Below are positions 11,431 to 24,045 of a stretch of DNA of 64,000 nucleotides, one piece after another; within the stretch, counting starts at the first letter, position 1, and each line of letters starts with the position of its first letter. The position numbers and the translations under genes are program-made. Origin of the DNA: Hofstenia miamia (lineage: Eukaryota > Xenacoelomorpha > Acoela); assembly GCA_004352715.1 (NCBI GenBank), contig SCFE01000107.1:1607063-1671062 (forward strand), read 5' to 3'. The notes under the pieces are model-generated. The model searched no databases and was not told the origin of the DNA. It saw nothing but the letters and a program-made list of their open reading frames with translations.

Positions 11431-12641
11431 CCCAAATAGCAAGCAATTAATGCACCGACAATGGGCCAAAGAAGTTGCCATTGATGGCCATTATTGGCAG
11501 ATGACCGGCGGGGAATTAATGGGCCAGTGATGTATTCCCGTCAATGACTCATTGATGGGCACTAGGTTTTGATAGCAAAGCATTATTATATTTATAACAA
11601 CTTTATATATCTAAGAAGTTCAGACATTGATGTTTGATTTTTATACAAGCCCACCAAAGGGAAAATGATATCTATGATATCCTATCAAGCATTTTCAGTA
11701 CAAACATTTAATATTAATTGAAAGAATATCTTGTTTATAAATGATAACAATAAACATATAATTCTAGCAAATTTAGCAAAACTTTTAAATTAAGTCCAAT
11801 TTTGAATTAGTAGTTATTAAATCGTGAAAAATCTCTTCTGCTCAGTTGTGACTTTTTTATATTATAGTTAACTTCAAGGGGTCCAAAAATGCATCGATAA
11901 ATTATTTTGAAAATTCACATCACAGGTATATTATATATTTCAAGAAAGCTTTTCGCAATTCCTTTTTTTATAATAAAAGGATCTAGGACTCAAAATAATG
12001 AAGTGAGTTCTATTTGCAAGCATCTGTTCATTGACTATTGATTACTAAGGTTGCCACTGATGCCGCCAATCGCCCATCACAAGTGCCATCTTTTCCCACC
12101 AGCTCCACTGATGATGTCCAACATTATATTATGAGCTATAATTCGTACCTTGGTATAAATTGCTTGAGCTAGGAGCACAGTTGGTAGTGTGTATAGCATA
12201 ATATTCTAATGATTTAACACCTTGCTTCAAATGATTGAATTCATTATACAGCGCTCATAAAAACAAGAACTGGCATACTAGATTGTGTTATCAACTACTG
12301 AAGAGTAAGTAATTTCATTTTTATGAAACTTAAATTGATCAGGCAAAATTGTAAATCACTATAAATAGTATTTGTTCAGTAATGCTATTAAGGGGCCATT
12401 GTCGGACCATCAATGGTCTAAAAGAAACTGATAAATAATACGAGTTTGAAAATTGAAATTAAACGTTAATGTAATGCACATATTATACAAAATAATATAA
12501 TCATTTCTTTGTAAAATTGTGGAATCTTAAGATTTTTAATACTTATTGTTTTGTTGGTTATGGTTGGCAAATGAATGGCCATTATTGGCCATTGATCCCA
12601 TTAATGAACCATTGGTTATCCGACAATGCTTGCTATTTGGG
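11431..12641. mobile_element. 1.2-kb terminal-inverted-repeat element, unknown family, no transposase
   Basis: A perfect 15-base terminal inverted repeat, CCCAAATAGCAAGCA at 11431-11445 and its complement at 12627-12641, bounds the element. Inside each end are further inverted blocks (GACAATGG, GGCCATTATTGGC, ATTAATGGG). ATTGATGG/CCATCAAT words recur, also near 12055-12120 and 12391-12420. No open frame. It splits a LINE on both sides, which defines it as an insertion, although about 200 codons of LINE RT are missing at the junction. Target duplication is unclear: only AA is shared. I do not recognise the superfamily. Confidence 0.7.
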
Positions 12642-13873
12642 AATAGATTCAGAGAATTTTGTTTGCTACCCATATTAGAAAAGGAATCTCTAACAATATG
12701 AAAAGAACTCACAAGAGCAATTATGCTGTCGTTGTTCTCTTTGCTATTCATGTCATGCACAATATTCCACATCATGTCCGCAGTTTTGTTTTTCTCAACC
12801 CATTTCCGTTTAACATTAAAAATGTCCCTTTTTTCTGAACTTTTTAAATTCCTCATTTCCATGAAAAAATAAATGGTATTGTTCTTCCAAAATAATTTTT
12901 ATAGTTGGCGTCATCCATTGTGGATCCTTTGAGCTCATTTTTTACACAATGGAAAGGAATTTGAGCCATTGCAAATTCCTTTGCAGAATAAAAATGCTCA
13001 ACTTTATCATTAATGTTCCTAATGTAACGCGTGGGGAGTAAAATCAATGTTAGCCAATTGGTTAACAAAATCATTAATAAAAGACTTTCTCATATCATAT
13101 CTTTTGGTCCACCAATAAAATGTTAATTCATGTTTCGTTACTAGTATACATTGAAAATGTTTATACTGACCTAGTGGGGGTAATAACTTAGATTTAGCAT
13201 AGCACTTTTCCAGCAAGTCCAATAACAATATGACGTCCAACATAGAGCTACCATGCGTAGCCATATTCACTTTATTTATATAAGAAAAATTATTCATCAA
13301 CAAGTCCAGATTATTTTTAATAAATTGTTTATTAAGATCGCCACATAGACTTATTCCATACTGTAGTGCTGAGATGAGAATATCATCTAACAAATTCATT
13401 AAAAAAAATTATGAATTTCTTGGCATTGAGACGTGAAGATTCGATGGGATGTATATGGACGTGACCACTGATTTACTTAGGTCAGCAGCAATTTCCAAAT
13501 GTTCTATGCTATAAGGAATTTCACAATTAATTGAAATCCTGCGTACTTTTCCCAATTTTACATGAGTCCAGATGCAGACTCCACCTCCATGACAAGAAAA
13601 ACGATCCGTTCTAATAGGCACAACCATATACGGAATATATAAAAGATCACTGGAAATGTTGTCATGCAACCAACTTTCACAGACTGCAATTATATCCGGA
13701 TTATAAGTCTTTTCAATAAGCTTCAGTTTTTCTATTTTAGGTGCAATTGATTGAGCATTAATGTATAAAATAAAAGGCATATCGAAATAATCATTAGTTT
13801 CATTATTATTAAAAACCTGATAAAGTTTTCCATTTTGCAACTGTGATTCCAGCTTAATCTCAGATAAAGACAT
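12642..13873 (-). pseudogene. LINE endonuclease and linker to reverse transcriptase
   Basis: The first frame (13873-13409) is an apurinic-type endonuclease domain: LYINAQSI near its start, KTYNPDIIAVCESWL, then RTDRFSCHGGGVCIW, all standard LINE endonuclease blocks. The next (13399-13019) carries the C-terminal endonuclease blocks, with CGDLN and a THGSSMLDVI block (T-x-x-S-x-L-D). The third (12862-12642) is the linker before RT (F-S-N-M-G block). Frameshifts lie near 13404 and about 12860-13020. The main RT is missing at the 12641 junction. Confidence 0.8.
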
Positions 13874-14049
13874 ATCACAAGCTACATATATCCTTTACTC
13901 ATAGTTTTTTAGTTTGTATAATGATGCGATTGCCAAACAAACATCCCACGGTGAAGACAGTGTTACTAGAAGCAATCAATCAGCATGGTCTTTCTTACAA
14001 CTAATTCTGTGAACATCTTTACACTCAGTATTGAGTCCAGAAAACAATA

Positions 14050-14331
14050 CTACAAAACCTTAATATGATCTTCTTTTAGTCCATCAAGCCCAGGTGAAAT
14101 AAGCTCGTTCAGTCCACAAATTTGCATAATACAGAGATTTTTTATTCTTTCCACCTCAGTCACTTTCTGAGATATAGGAGATTGTCTTTTAGACGTCCAT
14201 TTGATGATTTCACGAATCTCTGACACACTTTCATTAAGAACTTTATGTAATTTATTCACTGGTTCCACACCATCTTGTACCTTCTTCATATCCTCAGTGC
14301 AGTCTTTTAGTGACTCATTTATCATGCTCAA
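14050..14331 (-). pseudogene. Coiled-coil ORF upstream of the LINE, possible ORF1 remnant
   Basis: A 93-codon open frame rich in E, K and hydrophobic heptads (SMINESLKDCTEDMKKVQDG). It lies about 180 bases upstream of the LINE endonuclease on the same strand. Position and coiled-coil look fit a LINE ORF1 C-terminus, but no RNA-binding motif is visible. Alternatively it is a host exon or a chance frame. 14340-15260 holds AT-rich DNA with no feature. Confidence 0.35.
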
Positions 14332-15264
14332 TTTTGTGTTTATTCTGTGTCATTACGATCATGGCTTTTAATTAATTCCAAAATATCCCGTTTCGATCAT
14401 TTACAGCACAGTCATTACGCAGAGTAACAAAATGAATCCTAAATTTCATAAGGAAGATTTTTTTCACAGGAGTTACATGACTAAATCTTATCTTCTTTAA
14501 TAACAATTTTATATGATCACATTCTTTCTTACTTCATTTTAAACGTCAAAATTTGATTGCATTAAGACCAGAGAGAATTAGTAAACACAGCATTCAGTCT
14601 GACAATGTGTGTTTAATGATTTTTAATTGTTCTGATAGGAAAAGTGTTTGATGGAGGTCGTAGCCTAATAACGTATGTAAATCAACAACGATCAGTGCAG
14701 CGACATAATGTTGTAGCAAATATTCTTAACGGGATGACATTGGTTTTCAAATGTTAGGTGTTGCTACAAGAGCAAACTATCTGCCTTTTAACATTTCCAA
14801 TGCTATTCATAAAATTTCTATATTAAAATATTAGTAAGGAAAAGTGAATGTGCACTTCTATCAGAAATATCTTAGTTGCTAATGTGGCATAATTAGCAAG
14901 AAGGTGATAGAAAAAAAAAGAAATGAAATATTTTTTATGATTTATTGATTAATTTTGATTAGGATTCTATATCAATTTTCTACTTTTTGTAAACTAAGTG
15001 ATAATATGGTAAGAGTGCCTGTTGGTAAAAGCATTAGACAAAATTTATCAACCAAAACGCTTGGCTGAATTAATAACAGATTGTGCAGGAATTGGCAAAG
15101 GAGTTTTGTATTTTCAAAACAGAAATCAACTAGAAATAGGAACATGTTGTTTGTTTGTACAATTGTAATATAAACATAGCTTAATTGGAAATAAAAGTTG
15201 ATAAATTAAATCATTCAGGATTTATCTTTTCTTTTTGTATCAGGTTTGATTCTGTAATGAAAAG

Positions 15265-16950
15265 AGAAAGCTAAATGTTCAAGCATATGAGTAGTATTCA
15301 GCGCGGTGCATTTGTAGCATAATTCATCAAATAAGCTGCTGTGAACTAAGATCAAAGGAAGAAAGAAGAAAGAAGGAGTTGATTAAAGATAATTTAGCAA
15401 CTTAGATGATGAATTGTGCTAACTAAGAATTATAAATTAAATACAAAATTGTGAAAGTAAGTGCTTATAGATAAACAAATTTGACAAAACGTTGAGGGCA
15501 AAGTCGCTTCTCGTTATTTTTAGCCAACTAGGCAGAAGTGTCTAGTTAATTCAAAAATTTAAAACCACAGGTGCTATTTTGATTTAGAGCATAAATACGA
15601 TTGAAACATTGGAACAATTGTTGAAGTATATTCTTCAGAAATCTTATTTTGCTTTATTATCTGGTTTGATTAATTATTACAAATGTCAAGCTAAACAGTT
15701 CGTGTTGAGTAGTGATCAGGATCCCATAACAGGAAGGATTCTAGGTTCTGCGCCCCTGATCACAAAATGCAATTAAGTTAGGTGTACGACTAGGAGTTTT
15801 TAATTACCCATTTAGCTGACTATCAATTGAATTCAAACATGTATCTTATAATAAATTCGATAAACAGCTAGTTAGCCAAATGTAAGTTATATATTAACTC
15901 TTTTTTAGATCCAATTTGTTGACTATAAAGTGACTGATAAATGAGACCATTCGTTATATTAATTATTTTACATGTAGGTTAGGAAGCTGCTATTTATTTA
16001 CTAAGTAATTTGAATGCCAATGTATTTTCAGTAATCACAATCTATTAATTAATCTAACTTGCTAACGAAGCAGTTAGTGTCAAGTCAGGTTGCATGGAAC
16101 TTATTTAGTGAAATGAAAACACAACAACACATATTTCAATAAGAGTTGATGTCGAGTGGTGTCTATTCTTTAGTAAGCACCATCGTAGGTTAAGGTACAT
16201 ATAATTAACTTCTTTGAGCTGACTGTGCTGGAAATATTTCAGGGAACTTGGATTGCTGAATCTGTTGCTGATGAGGAGAGCAGCATCGGGCGGATGCCCA
16301 ACCATTTGGAGTACTGCGGAGCTACTTCACCTAAATAGTGATTGTTAGTATATCTGTTAATTACAGTTATCGGAAACATATTAATAAAGCAGTCAAGGAA
16401 AGTTAGATCCTGCTGGCCGAATTACCATAGAAAAGAATTAGATTTTGAAAAATTGACATTGGGCGTGGTAGGAGATGCTACAAATTTACCAGCTATTGGG
16501 TGGCTGCCTTCAGCATTCTGCAATATTTATCAGCTTCTGCAATAGTGTTATGCCTTGTTTACAAAAGTGTGTCTATAAGATAGGTATACAAATATGGGTT
16601 TTTCTCTGTTTAGCTTTCCTGTGGATTTGATTCACTTTATTACTCATGTCATCAAGCAGCTGGACAGCTGACAGTAGGTTATGTAGCATCAAGGATGTTA
16701 CAGTTAACCATCTATTTTAGATCCATAATAAACCTCATTATACATAAGAGGTGCCTATTAGCACCCTATTAGTTATATCATTGTTTAAACTAATTAATTT
16801 TGGACCTTCAACCTGTCGTCTTTCTGCAGGCCACATTGGTTCCTCACATGTATACAGGATCATGAAATTATTTATATTTAGGGCTATTTATATGTAGTGT
16901 ACATAATAATAAGTGAAAGTGGCAAGGTTGAGGTAATTCTTTATTATTTC
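15265..16950 (+). repeat. Family F repeat, split by an LTR insertion
   Basis: The left block AAGCTAAATGTTCAAGCA (about 15271) is separated from the right block (CTGCAGGCCACATTGG, then ACATGTATACAGG and TATTTATATGTAG; about 16826-16905) by the LTR at 15313-16702. In the copy at 8500-9110 the same blocks are a few hundred bases apart, which shows the LTR arrived later. Confidence 0.5.
15313..16702 (-). mobile_element. LTR of the TGTAAC...GCTACA family, minus orientation (LTR E)
   Basis: Starts TGTAGCAT and ends GGATGTTACA, the reverse of the family ends seen at 25533-27702 and 28055-29241. Internal blocks match those LTRs, including TGAAGTATATTCTTCAG, a CTGGTTTGATTAAT block and CACCTAAATAGTGA. 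No flanking duplication is visible. CpG sites of the younger copies are mostly TpG/CpA here, so it is old. Confidence 0.7.
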
Positions 16951-19900
16951 TAATAATGAGAGCAATCAGTGTGCAAATTCATTTAAGGTAATCAACAAAG
17001 GGGAGCATCACACACCACAACATAGCCACTAGCACTGAAAAAGTTTAATGAGTCACAGCCATTTGGGTAGTAACTTATCATCACTGCTGGTTGAATTCTT
17101 GATTTCATGGTTCCACTTCAGGTTTTGAAATGGAACTTTGGTTAATTAAGTAAACGTCATACCATTGCAAGATCCAATAAAAATATCTAATGTAATTATC
17201 ATTAATCAGATGACAGAGATGATTTGGAATCTCACACTCTCAAGTGAACTAAGTAATAATAAAAGCTAATTTTTGTCAGTCTCTAACAAGTGGGAATTCT
17301 ATATGGTGACTGTGACAGTCATCCAATACATGGAAGCAACAAAATGAAGAGAAGGAAGAAGAGTTAAGATTGTTGTTTCTTTTCAGAAAGATTTTTTTCT
17401 TTAGTACTTCTTAAGTATCAAATTATAATTGAATTACAATTTCGTTAATCAGTGAAGCTAAGTTGTGAATTTAATTCAAACCCTATGAAAAAAGCATTGT
17501 GAAAAAAATTGAATTGGCAGAACACTATGGAGTAATAAATAATCAGTGGGAGAACAAGAAACTACTCAATGCTAATGAAAAGAAATGATGGTTAATAGTT
17601 AATAATTCATGAAAAAATATTAGAACCAAAACCAAAACTGCTCAGCAGAAAACACTGCAGACAGTGGCAACCCCCAAACCCAAAAGACCAGATGATTACC
17701 AGATAGTGAAGTAAATTCCCCAACTAAATTCATTTTACATTCTCTAATGAATGAATGTCAAAATACAATTGCAGAAATGCAACAGCAAGTGGGGATTCTA
17801 CAGGTTTCCATATGTTTGTTATTTGTTTCACTTATTTAAAGGGCTGTTGTCTCCTTTTCCTTGCTTCTGCCAATGAGTAAATGAACAAGATTTGAAGCAA
17901 TTGAAACTGCCAGATGAGAAAGCATTGTTCTTATTTCCTATTTAGATAAATAGGATGATAATAATATTAATCACATGAGAAAATGGCACTTTGCATCTCA
18001 AATATAATTGATAAAGACTAACTCTAATTTCTAAGCAATAGTTATGAAAAATCCATTCCAGCTAAATAAATTTTAGAAAATTCATCATGCTTATTTCACT
18101 CAATTATATAACAACTATAATAAATTGTCTTCAAGATTACCACATAGACTAATTCTTGCATAGACATGGACTGAACCATTTTCAGAAATAAATGATATTC
18201 ACAAATTTTTGTCTAGTGAAAAGTATTGACTTAATCATAATCTTGACTAAATAAACATAATATCCAATTATAGGTATGAGAAAGAATTTGGATAAACTAA
18301 AAAATCTAAGAGAGACTGTTCACATGTTTTGGTTCAACTCTGTGTGCAAAAGTATATAAATATTTGTTAGAATTTGAAAACCTTAAGAAATATTCCTGAA
18401 ACCTTGAAACTGAAATCATGGCTATTGGTTTTGTACACTAGAACAAAACATAAATTGAAATGTTTTTTATGTATATAAATAATTTAAAAGTATATATAAA
18501 TATTAATTGTAGCATATATGCTCCTACAATCTTTACAAAAACTAGTAAATTTATCAATTTCAACAAATATTTTAAAAATTTGACTAAGTAGAGTTTAAAT
18601 ATTACCACCTTTTAGAAATATGAAGAAATTGAAATAGATGGCATTGTTTACTGCAGAATTGTCAGGCTAGAAAAATTTATGGCAACAATAATTTCATTCA
18701 TAGAATTAATTTGGGAATGGGCTATGCCATCACTTTCTTTAATTGTCTTAAATGGAGGAATTGTTTTTGCAATGATGTCAAGGAAAACCAATTTGAAACA
18801 TAAGAACTATAATGACAGGTGATCTTTTCTTTTCTAGCTATATATCATTCATTTAATTTTGAAAAAACTAGAAATGAAACCAATTTATAGCATGGAACAA
18901 GAAATAAATTTAACTCTGCTTCTAGTCTGACTAATTGACAGAATTAGTGGATCTCATTGGTGCATATTGTTCTTATTTTGTAAAAAAACAACTTGGAACT
19001 TTTCCTTATAATGCAACTACATTAAAGTAAAAACCAGAAATATGTTGCTAAATGGTAATTTTGAATAATAGTATCTACAGTTTTTATATACCTAGATGTA
19101 GTAAACTTGAACAAAATCTTCAACATAGCTTATGGAAGAACCCCATGAGATATCAGATCACAACCAGCTAAAGTAATATATTTTCCATTAAATATTCATA
19201 TATTATTTGGTATAATAAGTACTGCATATGTCCCTATCATTGCAATTACTGATGTCATTTTAGACTAATTTGGCTGTTATCATTTACCAATCAATTAGCC
19301 TGATTGTCCTGATTATGTTCATTAATAAAAGGAAATGAATTTAGAAATTTCATTCAATTGTTAATATTCTTCACAAATATTTGTATATTTAATCTTATTA
19401 AATAGCATACAATAAATTTCTCAGTAATATTCTTTTTCATTTAGGGGAGTTGTCAAAGCCCTTGTTCTTTCATGCATAATTCAAGTTATTTGTCCTGTTC
19501 CAAGATCAGTCATATCCCTATTACTAAGGTATAATGTATTGAAGATTTCATTTTGGGTATATCTTGGAATGACAGGATCATTTCTTATAGTTTCTCACTC
19601 CTTCAACTCATATCTTTTTATGATGTCTTGGTCAAAAATGCGATATGAATATGGAAATATATGCTGTACTGTGAAAAACAAAATGTGAATTTGGTAAGTA
19701 AAAATGATTCAGTTAAGTGGCTGGATACCAAAGATATTTACTTTGTTATTGAAGATATCACATTTTGTACAATTACTTAGTTCATCTGAACACTTAAAAA
19801 TAATAAAGATAAATTTTATGAAATTTCAGTATTCAGGCTTAGTATGTATAATTGCATTGCTTCAAAATAATTGTAATGCACTAAGTAAATTAAGAGTTGA

Positions 19901-20770
19901 TCCACATAATTCAATTTTATAATAATTGATGTGTATTTGTACTTGTTCATAATAAGATAAAGCCTATTTATTGATGCTGCTTTTGAATCTATTGCCAGAT
20001 TTAGTTTCTAACCAAATTCATAGCAATTTACACTGATTTCCAATTTTGATTTCAAAGCCTGGAAAACTAATTGTTCCAGCATTTTGAACTAAATAAAGTA
20101 TTACTGCAGAAGATGAGTAACTATTCACTTTCCTTCAGCTAAGAAAAGGTTGAATCCCAATACAAACAGCTTCAAATAAAGAAACTTCTCATAAATACAT
20201 TTTGTATTTAAATAGCTTAATTAGATTATCATTCATTCATATAAATGCTTGTAATTTTTCTGAATGCTGAAATGGTTTTGTCATAGCAAAGATATCAGAA
20301 ATATCAAACTTAGTTTCATTTGTAAAGAAATTTGTGGCCTTGATATTGTCTATAAATTAGATTGATTTATATTCTTTCTGCAATGTTTGACCCAATTACT
20401 TGCCTCAATTTATAAACCTTTCCATTGGTACTACTAATATAAATGAACTAAAACCCATATGAAATACATTTCACATAATCAGAATTTGTTGTGTCTCACT
20501 AAAGTTCAAATTTGAAGAACTTTGATGCATGATTGAAAAAATTTGATGTAGATGATATAGAACTCCATCAGTTTAATGTTTTTCATTGCATTATAATTTC
20601 TAAACTTTGATCATATTTTTTATTCCATTTTATCCATTGCTAATGACATTTATGTTCTTGGAATTATCAATATATTTTTAATGTAAGTATTCTTGTTGAA
20701 TAACCAGCTATCCTAGATTTACTAATGCAAATATCTTAATTTAATCATTACCTGTTATATTTCAGAAGTC
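16951..20770. other. Gene-poor, CpG-poor AT-rich region
   Basis: No gene could be supported. Short gag-like coiled frames occur near 17730-17800 (QNTIAEMQQQVGILQ), suggesting decayed retrotransposon DNA. CG dinucleotides are almost absent over nearly 4 kb, unlike 52-63 kb. Short frames (for example 19704-19922) look like chance. Confidence 0.5.
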
Positions 20771-20790
20771 ATTGTGAATTATATACCAGC

Positions 20791-20796
<6 letters not shown>

Positions 20797-20824
<28 letters not shown>

Positions 20825-20951
20825 NNNNNNNNNNNNNNNNNNNNNNNNNNNNNNNNNNNNNNNNNNNNNNNNNNNNNNNNNNNNNNNNNNNNNNNNNNNN
20901 NNNNNNNNNNNNNTATATATATAAATGTATATATATATATATATATGTATA

Positions 20952-20990
<39 letters not shown>
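20797..20990. repeat. (AT)n microsatellite with an 89-N gap
   Basis: Long TA runs flank the Ns at 20825-20913. The flanking repeats (TATATATG and TATAAATG variants) continue to 20990. 21000-21540 has no recognised feature. Confidence 0.95.
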
Positions 20991-20993
<3 letters not shown>

Positions 20994-21544
20994 GTGGATT
21001 AGTTCATGAAATTCCACAATATTCCAATAATTATGACATGCACTCTTTTCTAAAAAATAGGGTATAGTTTCTCAAATAATTTCAAAAAACTGCATTTTTC
21101 TAAGATGTTTGTGCATGTAAGCACTCCTTCTGACTAATTATCTATTTGTGAGATTACAAAAATTTTTGTGTGCACATGAATATAAAAATTATTTTAGAAA
21201 GGTAATTCTGCTACTTAATGCAATTTTCATAATGTTTCTTGAATTTTCTTCATGATATGTCATAGTAAAAAAAGTGAGCTTCAGATTTATCATATTTGGT
21301 AAATGGGATTACAAATAGTAATGAATTATTTTGCTGTAAATGTATAAATTGAAAACAGCATAGAGTTTGTTTGAAATTACTATTAAGGATAACATTTGAG
21401 ATTTGCACTGATTTCAAATTTAGCAAACTGGAACATAGATCAATTATATTATTATAAAGTCTTGGTGCATTCATATCTGTAGAAAAATATTTGTAAAAAT
21501 AGTGACAATTAGAAATAATTAAAGACAAAAAAAACCAAGATTAA

Positions 21545-23848
21545 CCCTTGTGGTGCTGAGCATTTTTCGCCACTGCAGTTACTGGAGACGATGCATTTTT
21601 CAAAAAAAATTTAAAGAAATATATGGGTTTACAAAATTGCTCATAAAATTTTATCTAGAAGGCTTTGGATGCTCAGTAAAGGCTTAAATGAAAGCTTAGT
21701 AAAATGTCTAGACATCTATTAATTTTTTTTTCATTTTCAATTTTCAATTATACCCCCAGCAAAGAATTATAATGAAAAAATCGTCAGGTTATCAAAAATT
21801 CTTAGAGAATTTAGGATGTACTTTTGGTACTGCTCAATTATTTGAGCCAAAAACAGATTTTCTGGATAGACTCTTACACTGGTTATCATGATTGTGTAGA
21901 GGAAAGAAATGTGATACTGCTAGACACCAATTTTGATGGAATCATATATATATATAATTTTTCTTCATCAACTGTGAATAAGAAAGACCGACATTATGCA
22001 GAAAATAAAAGAAAGTATGTAATAAAACAACTACATTATTTTGCAACTAGTTTCTAATAAAATTAGTTATATAATAAGTGATGAAATCTTTTTGTGTATG
22101 GTAAATCTTGAAACATGGCTCTATACATAAGGATACTTTACATTGTTCACACTCATAGGTTGTCTCACATCCAGTGCGCTTACGCTTTGCATTTTTCAGT
22201 TGTCGATCATTTTCTCGTTCAGCAGGAGAGCAAACTTTGCATGTCCTTTTCACAGTAATAGATTTCACATTTGCTGGTACTGGAATTTTATGAATAAAGT
22301 GTCTTCCTACCAGCCTTTCAAATTCATAGGATTGTGGAACATTCTCGGGTACAACATGATTAGCACTGGTTACAAGCTGGCGGATAACATTGAGTCGGAA
22401 TTCTGTTTGAGAAAGTTTATAACGTTGACCCTTCAAACCTTTGAAGGTTTTCATCAAAGTAAATGCATTGACCATGCATACATTGATGAGTCTGAAAAAC
22501 ACTTTCTTCCACCATTTGATTGTTCTCTTTGAAAAATGATTATACTTGAGCAATTGGTCATTTGCATCAACACCACCCATGAACTTGTTGTATTGTACAA
22601 TTATTTTGGGTTTCTTTATTGGTGCTTATGTCTGATGGTGTGTTTTCCCAGTGTCAACAGGATCAGCATTGAATACTGCAGATAAAAGAGTAACAACCTT
22701 ACGATAATAAATTTTCAATGCAAGAATATCTTTGTCATATGACATGGTTTTTTCCTCACCGGCCGTTTTCAGTTTAGTTTTCACAATGCCATCCAGCAAA
22801 CCTTTTCAATTCAACCATACTGTACCAACAGCTCCTGTTTTTTTCTTCTTCAACTCCCAGAACAATAGTTGGTGATGTGTAGTAGTTATCCATGAATATA
22901 ATGTAACCCTGATCCAAATATTTCCTGCACATGTGTAATACAAGATCATACGTTACACCAAATTCTGACAAAGGAAAATCGTGAACGCCAGTGTACAAAG
23001 AAAACTCAAGACAATAGTTTATACTTGAGTCCACCAGTTTATAGGTTTTAATATGATACTTATCAATCTTCTTTGGATTATAACATCTGAAGTGAATTCT
23101 TCCTTTAAATGGAACACATCCATCATCAATAGATAAATTTTGTCGCGGTTGCCATACTTCGGAAAAACGTGTAGTTACAAACTCAAAAAAGAACCCAAGC
23201 TTCTTACATGGGTTATATCCATCCTGGCCTTTGTTTATGTAAGTGGAATTGTCATTCAGATGAAGGAAGCTGAATATATTGAAGAATTCATCTCTGCTCA
23301 TTACACTTGGTGGAAAAGGTGTCGAATAAATACTGTCGGTCGACCAGTACGATTTAACGTTTCGTTTCTGAACAACACCAAAGTAAAAAGTCAATGCAAT
23401 AAACTTCTTTAGTTTATCAACAGATAATTCTTTTTTCCACAATCTAAATCTAGATTTTGCTTTCAAATTTTCAAGGTTCTTTTCAAGAAACTCTGCTGCA
23501 TATCTGTTAGTTTCTGTGACTATGCTTTGCCATACTTCATCAGCCATAAAAATATTGAAGAAATAAAGTTCGTCAGCGTCATCAGGTATATCAATGAGAA
23601 ATGTCCCTTCATTGGCAAACTGGGGTGTCCATGGTGTGTCTATGTTGCCATCTTTCCATTTTGTTCCATCCCAGTCATTCGGGACACCTTTTTGAGCGGT
23701 TGTTACTTGTGTATTTGCAGTGACATTATCATCTACAACTGCATCAACAGCATCTTCATCAAGGTCCATTGGCTCATTTCCCTCAATATCATCCTCTAAC
23801 ACATTCTCAACTAAGTCTAAGGGTTCATCATTTTCTTTATGCCTGCAT
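21545..23848 (-). mobile_element. piggyBac-type transposon of a second family, 5' end lost
   Basis: TTAA (21541-21544) followed by CCCTTGTGGTGCTGAGC marks the 3' end relative to its transposase. The end sequence differs from that of the copies at 1064 and 9258, so this is another family. The opposite end is missing: coding sequence stops at about 23848, where it meets LTR-like DNA beginning AAGTTAGG. The element is truncated. Confidence 0.85.
22047..23848 (-). pseudogene. piggyBac transposase (PGBD-like), frameshifted
   Basis: An acidic N-terminus (DLDEDAVDAVVDD) is followed by the DDE_Tnp_1_7-type core. All three catalytic Asp motifs are visible: LSIDDGCVPFKG (about 23130), IIFMDNYYTS (about 22890) and GGVDANDQ (about 22560-22580). 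The C-terminus is Cys/His-rich: CKVCSPAE, then CETTYECEQCKVSLC. Breaks: a frameshift in an A-run near 22840, followed by an in-frame TGA, and a stop just before the PKIIVQYNKF block (about 22630). The N-terminal start is lost at the junction with LTR-like DNA near 23848. Much more diverged from the 9.5-kb copy than that copy is from copy 1. Confidence 0.9.
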
Positions 23849-24045
23849 TTAAGTTAGGGATAAGAATAGGGCATTTTTCAAACATGCTTAGCTGGCTAGT
23901 GATCATTTGGTTTGCATATAGTAATAAATTTGAAATAGGCTGTCAGCCAATCCTAGGTGTGTTGAATTATTTTCTATCTTATTTTAGATCCAAATTTGTA
24001 CATTGTAGCAGACCTATAATTGATTGATAATGACTTCTTTATTTA
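23849..24045 (-). repeat. Fragment of the TGTAAC-family LTR (E-like)
   Basis: Blocks AAGTTAGG, CTTAGCTGGCTA and TTTTAGATCCAAATTTGT match the interior of LTR E (about 15776-15930) and the piece at 33170-33310 in the same order. It separates the truncated piggyBac from the gag remnant that follows. Confidence 0.5.

Noticed and set aside
20774-21067. Tyr/Ile repeat frames over TA tracts
   Set aside because: Translated microsatellite.
22143-23799. Plus-strand frames over the 22-24 kb piggyBac
   Set aside because: Antisense shadows of a clear minus-strand transposase with catalytic motifs.
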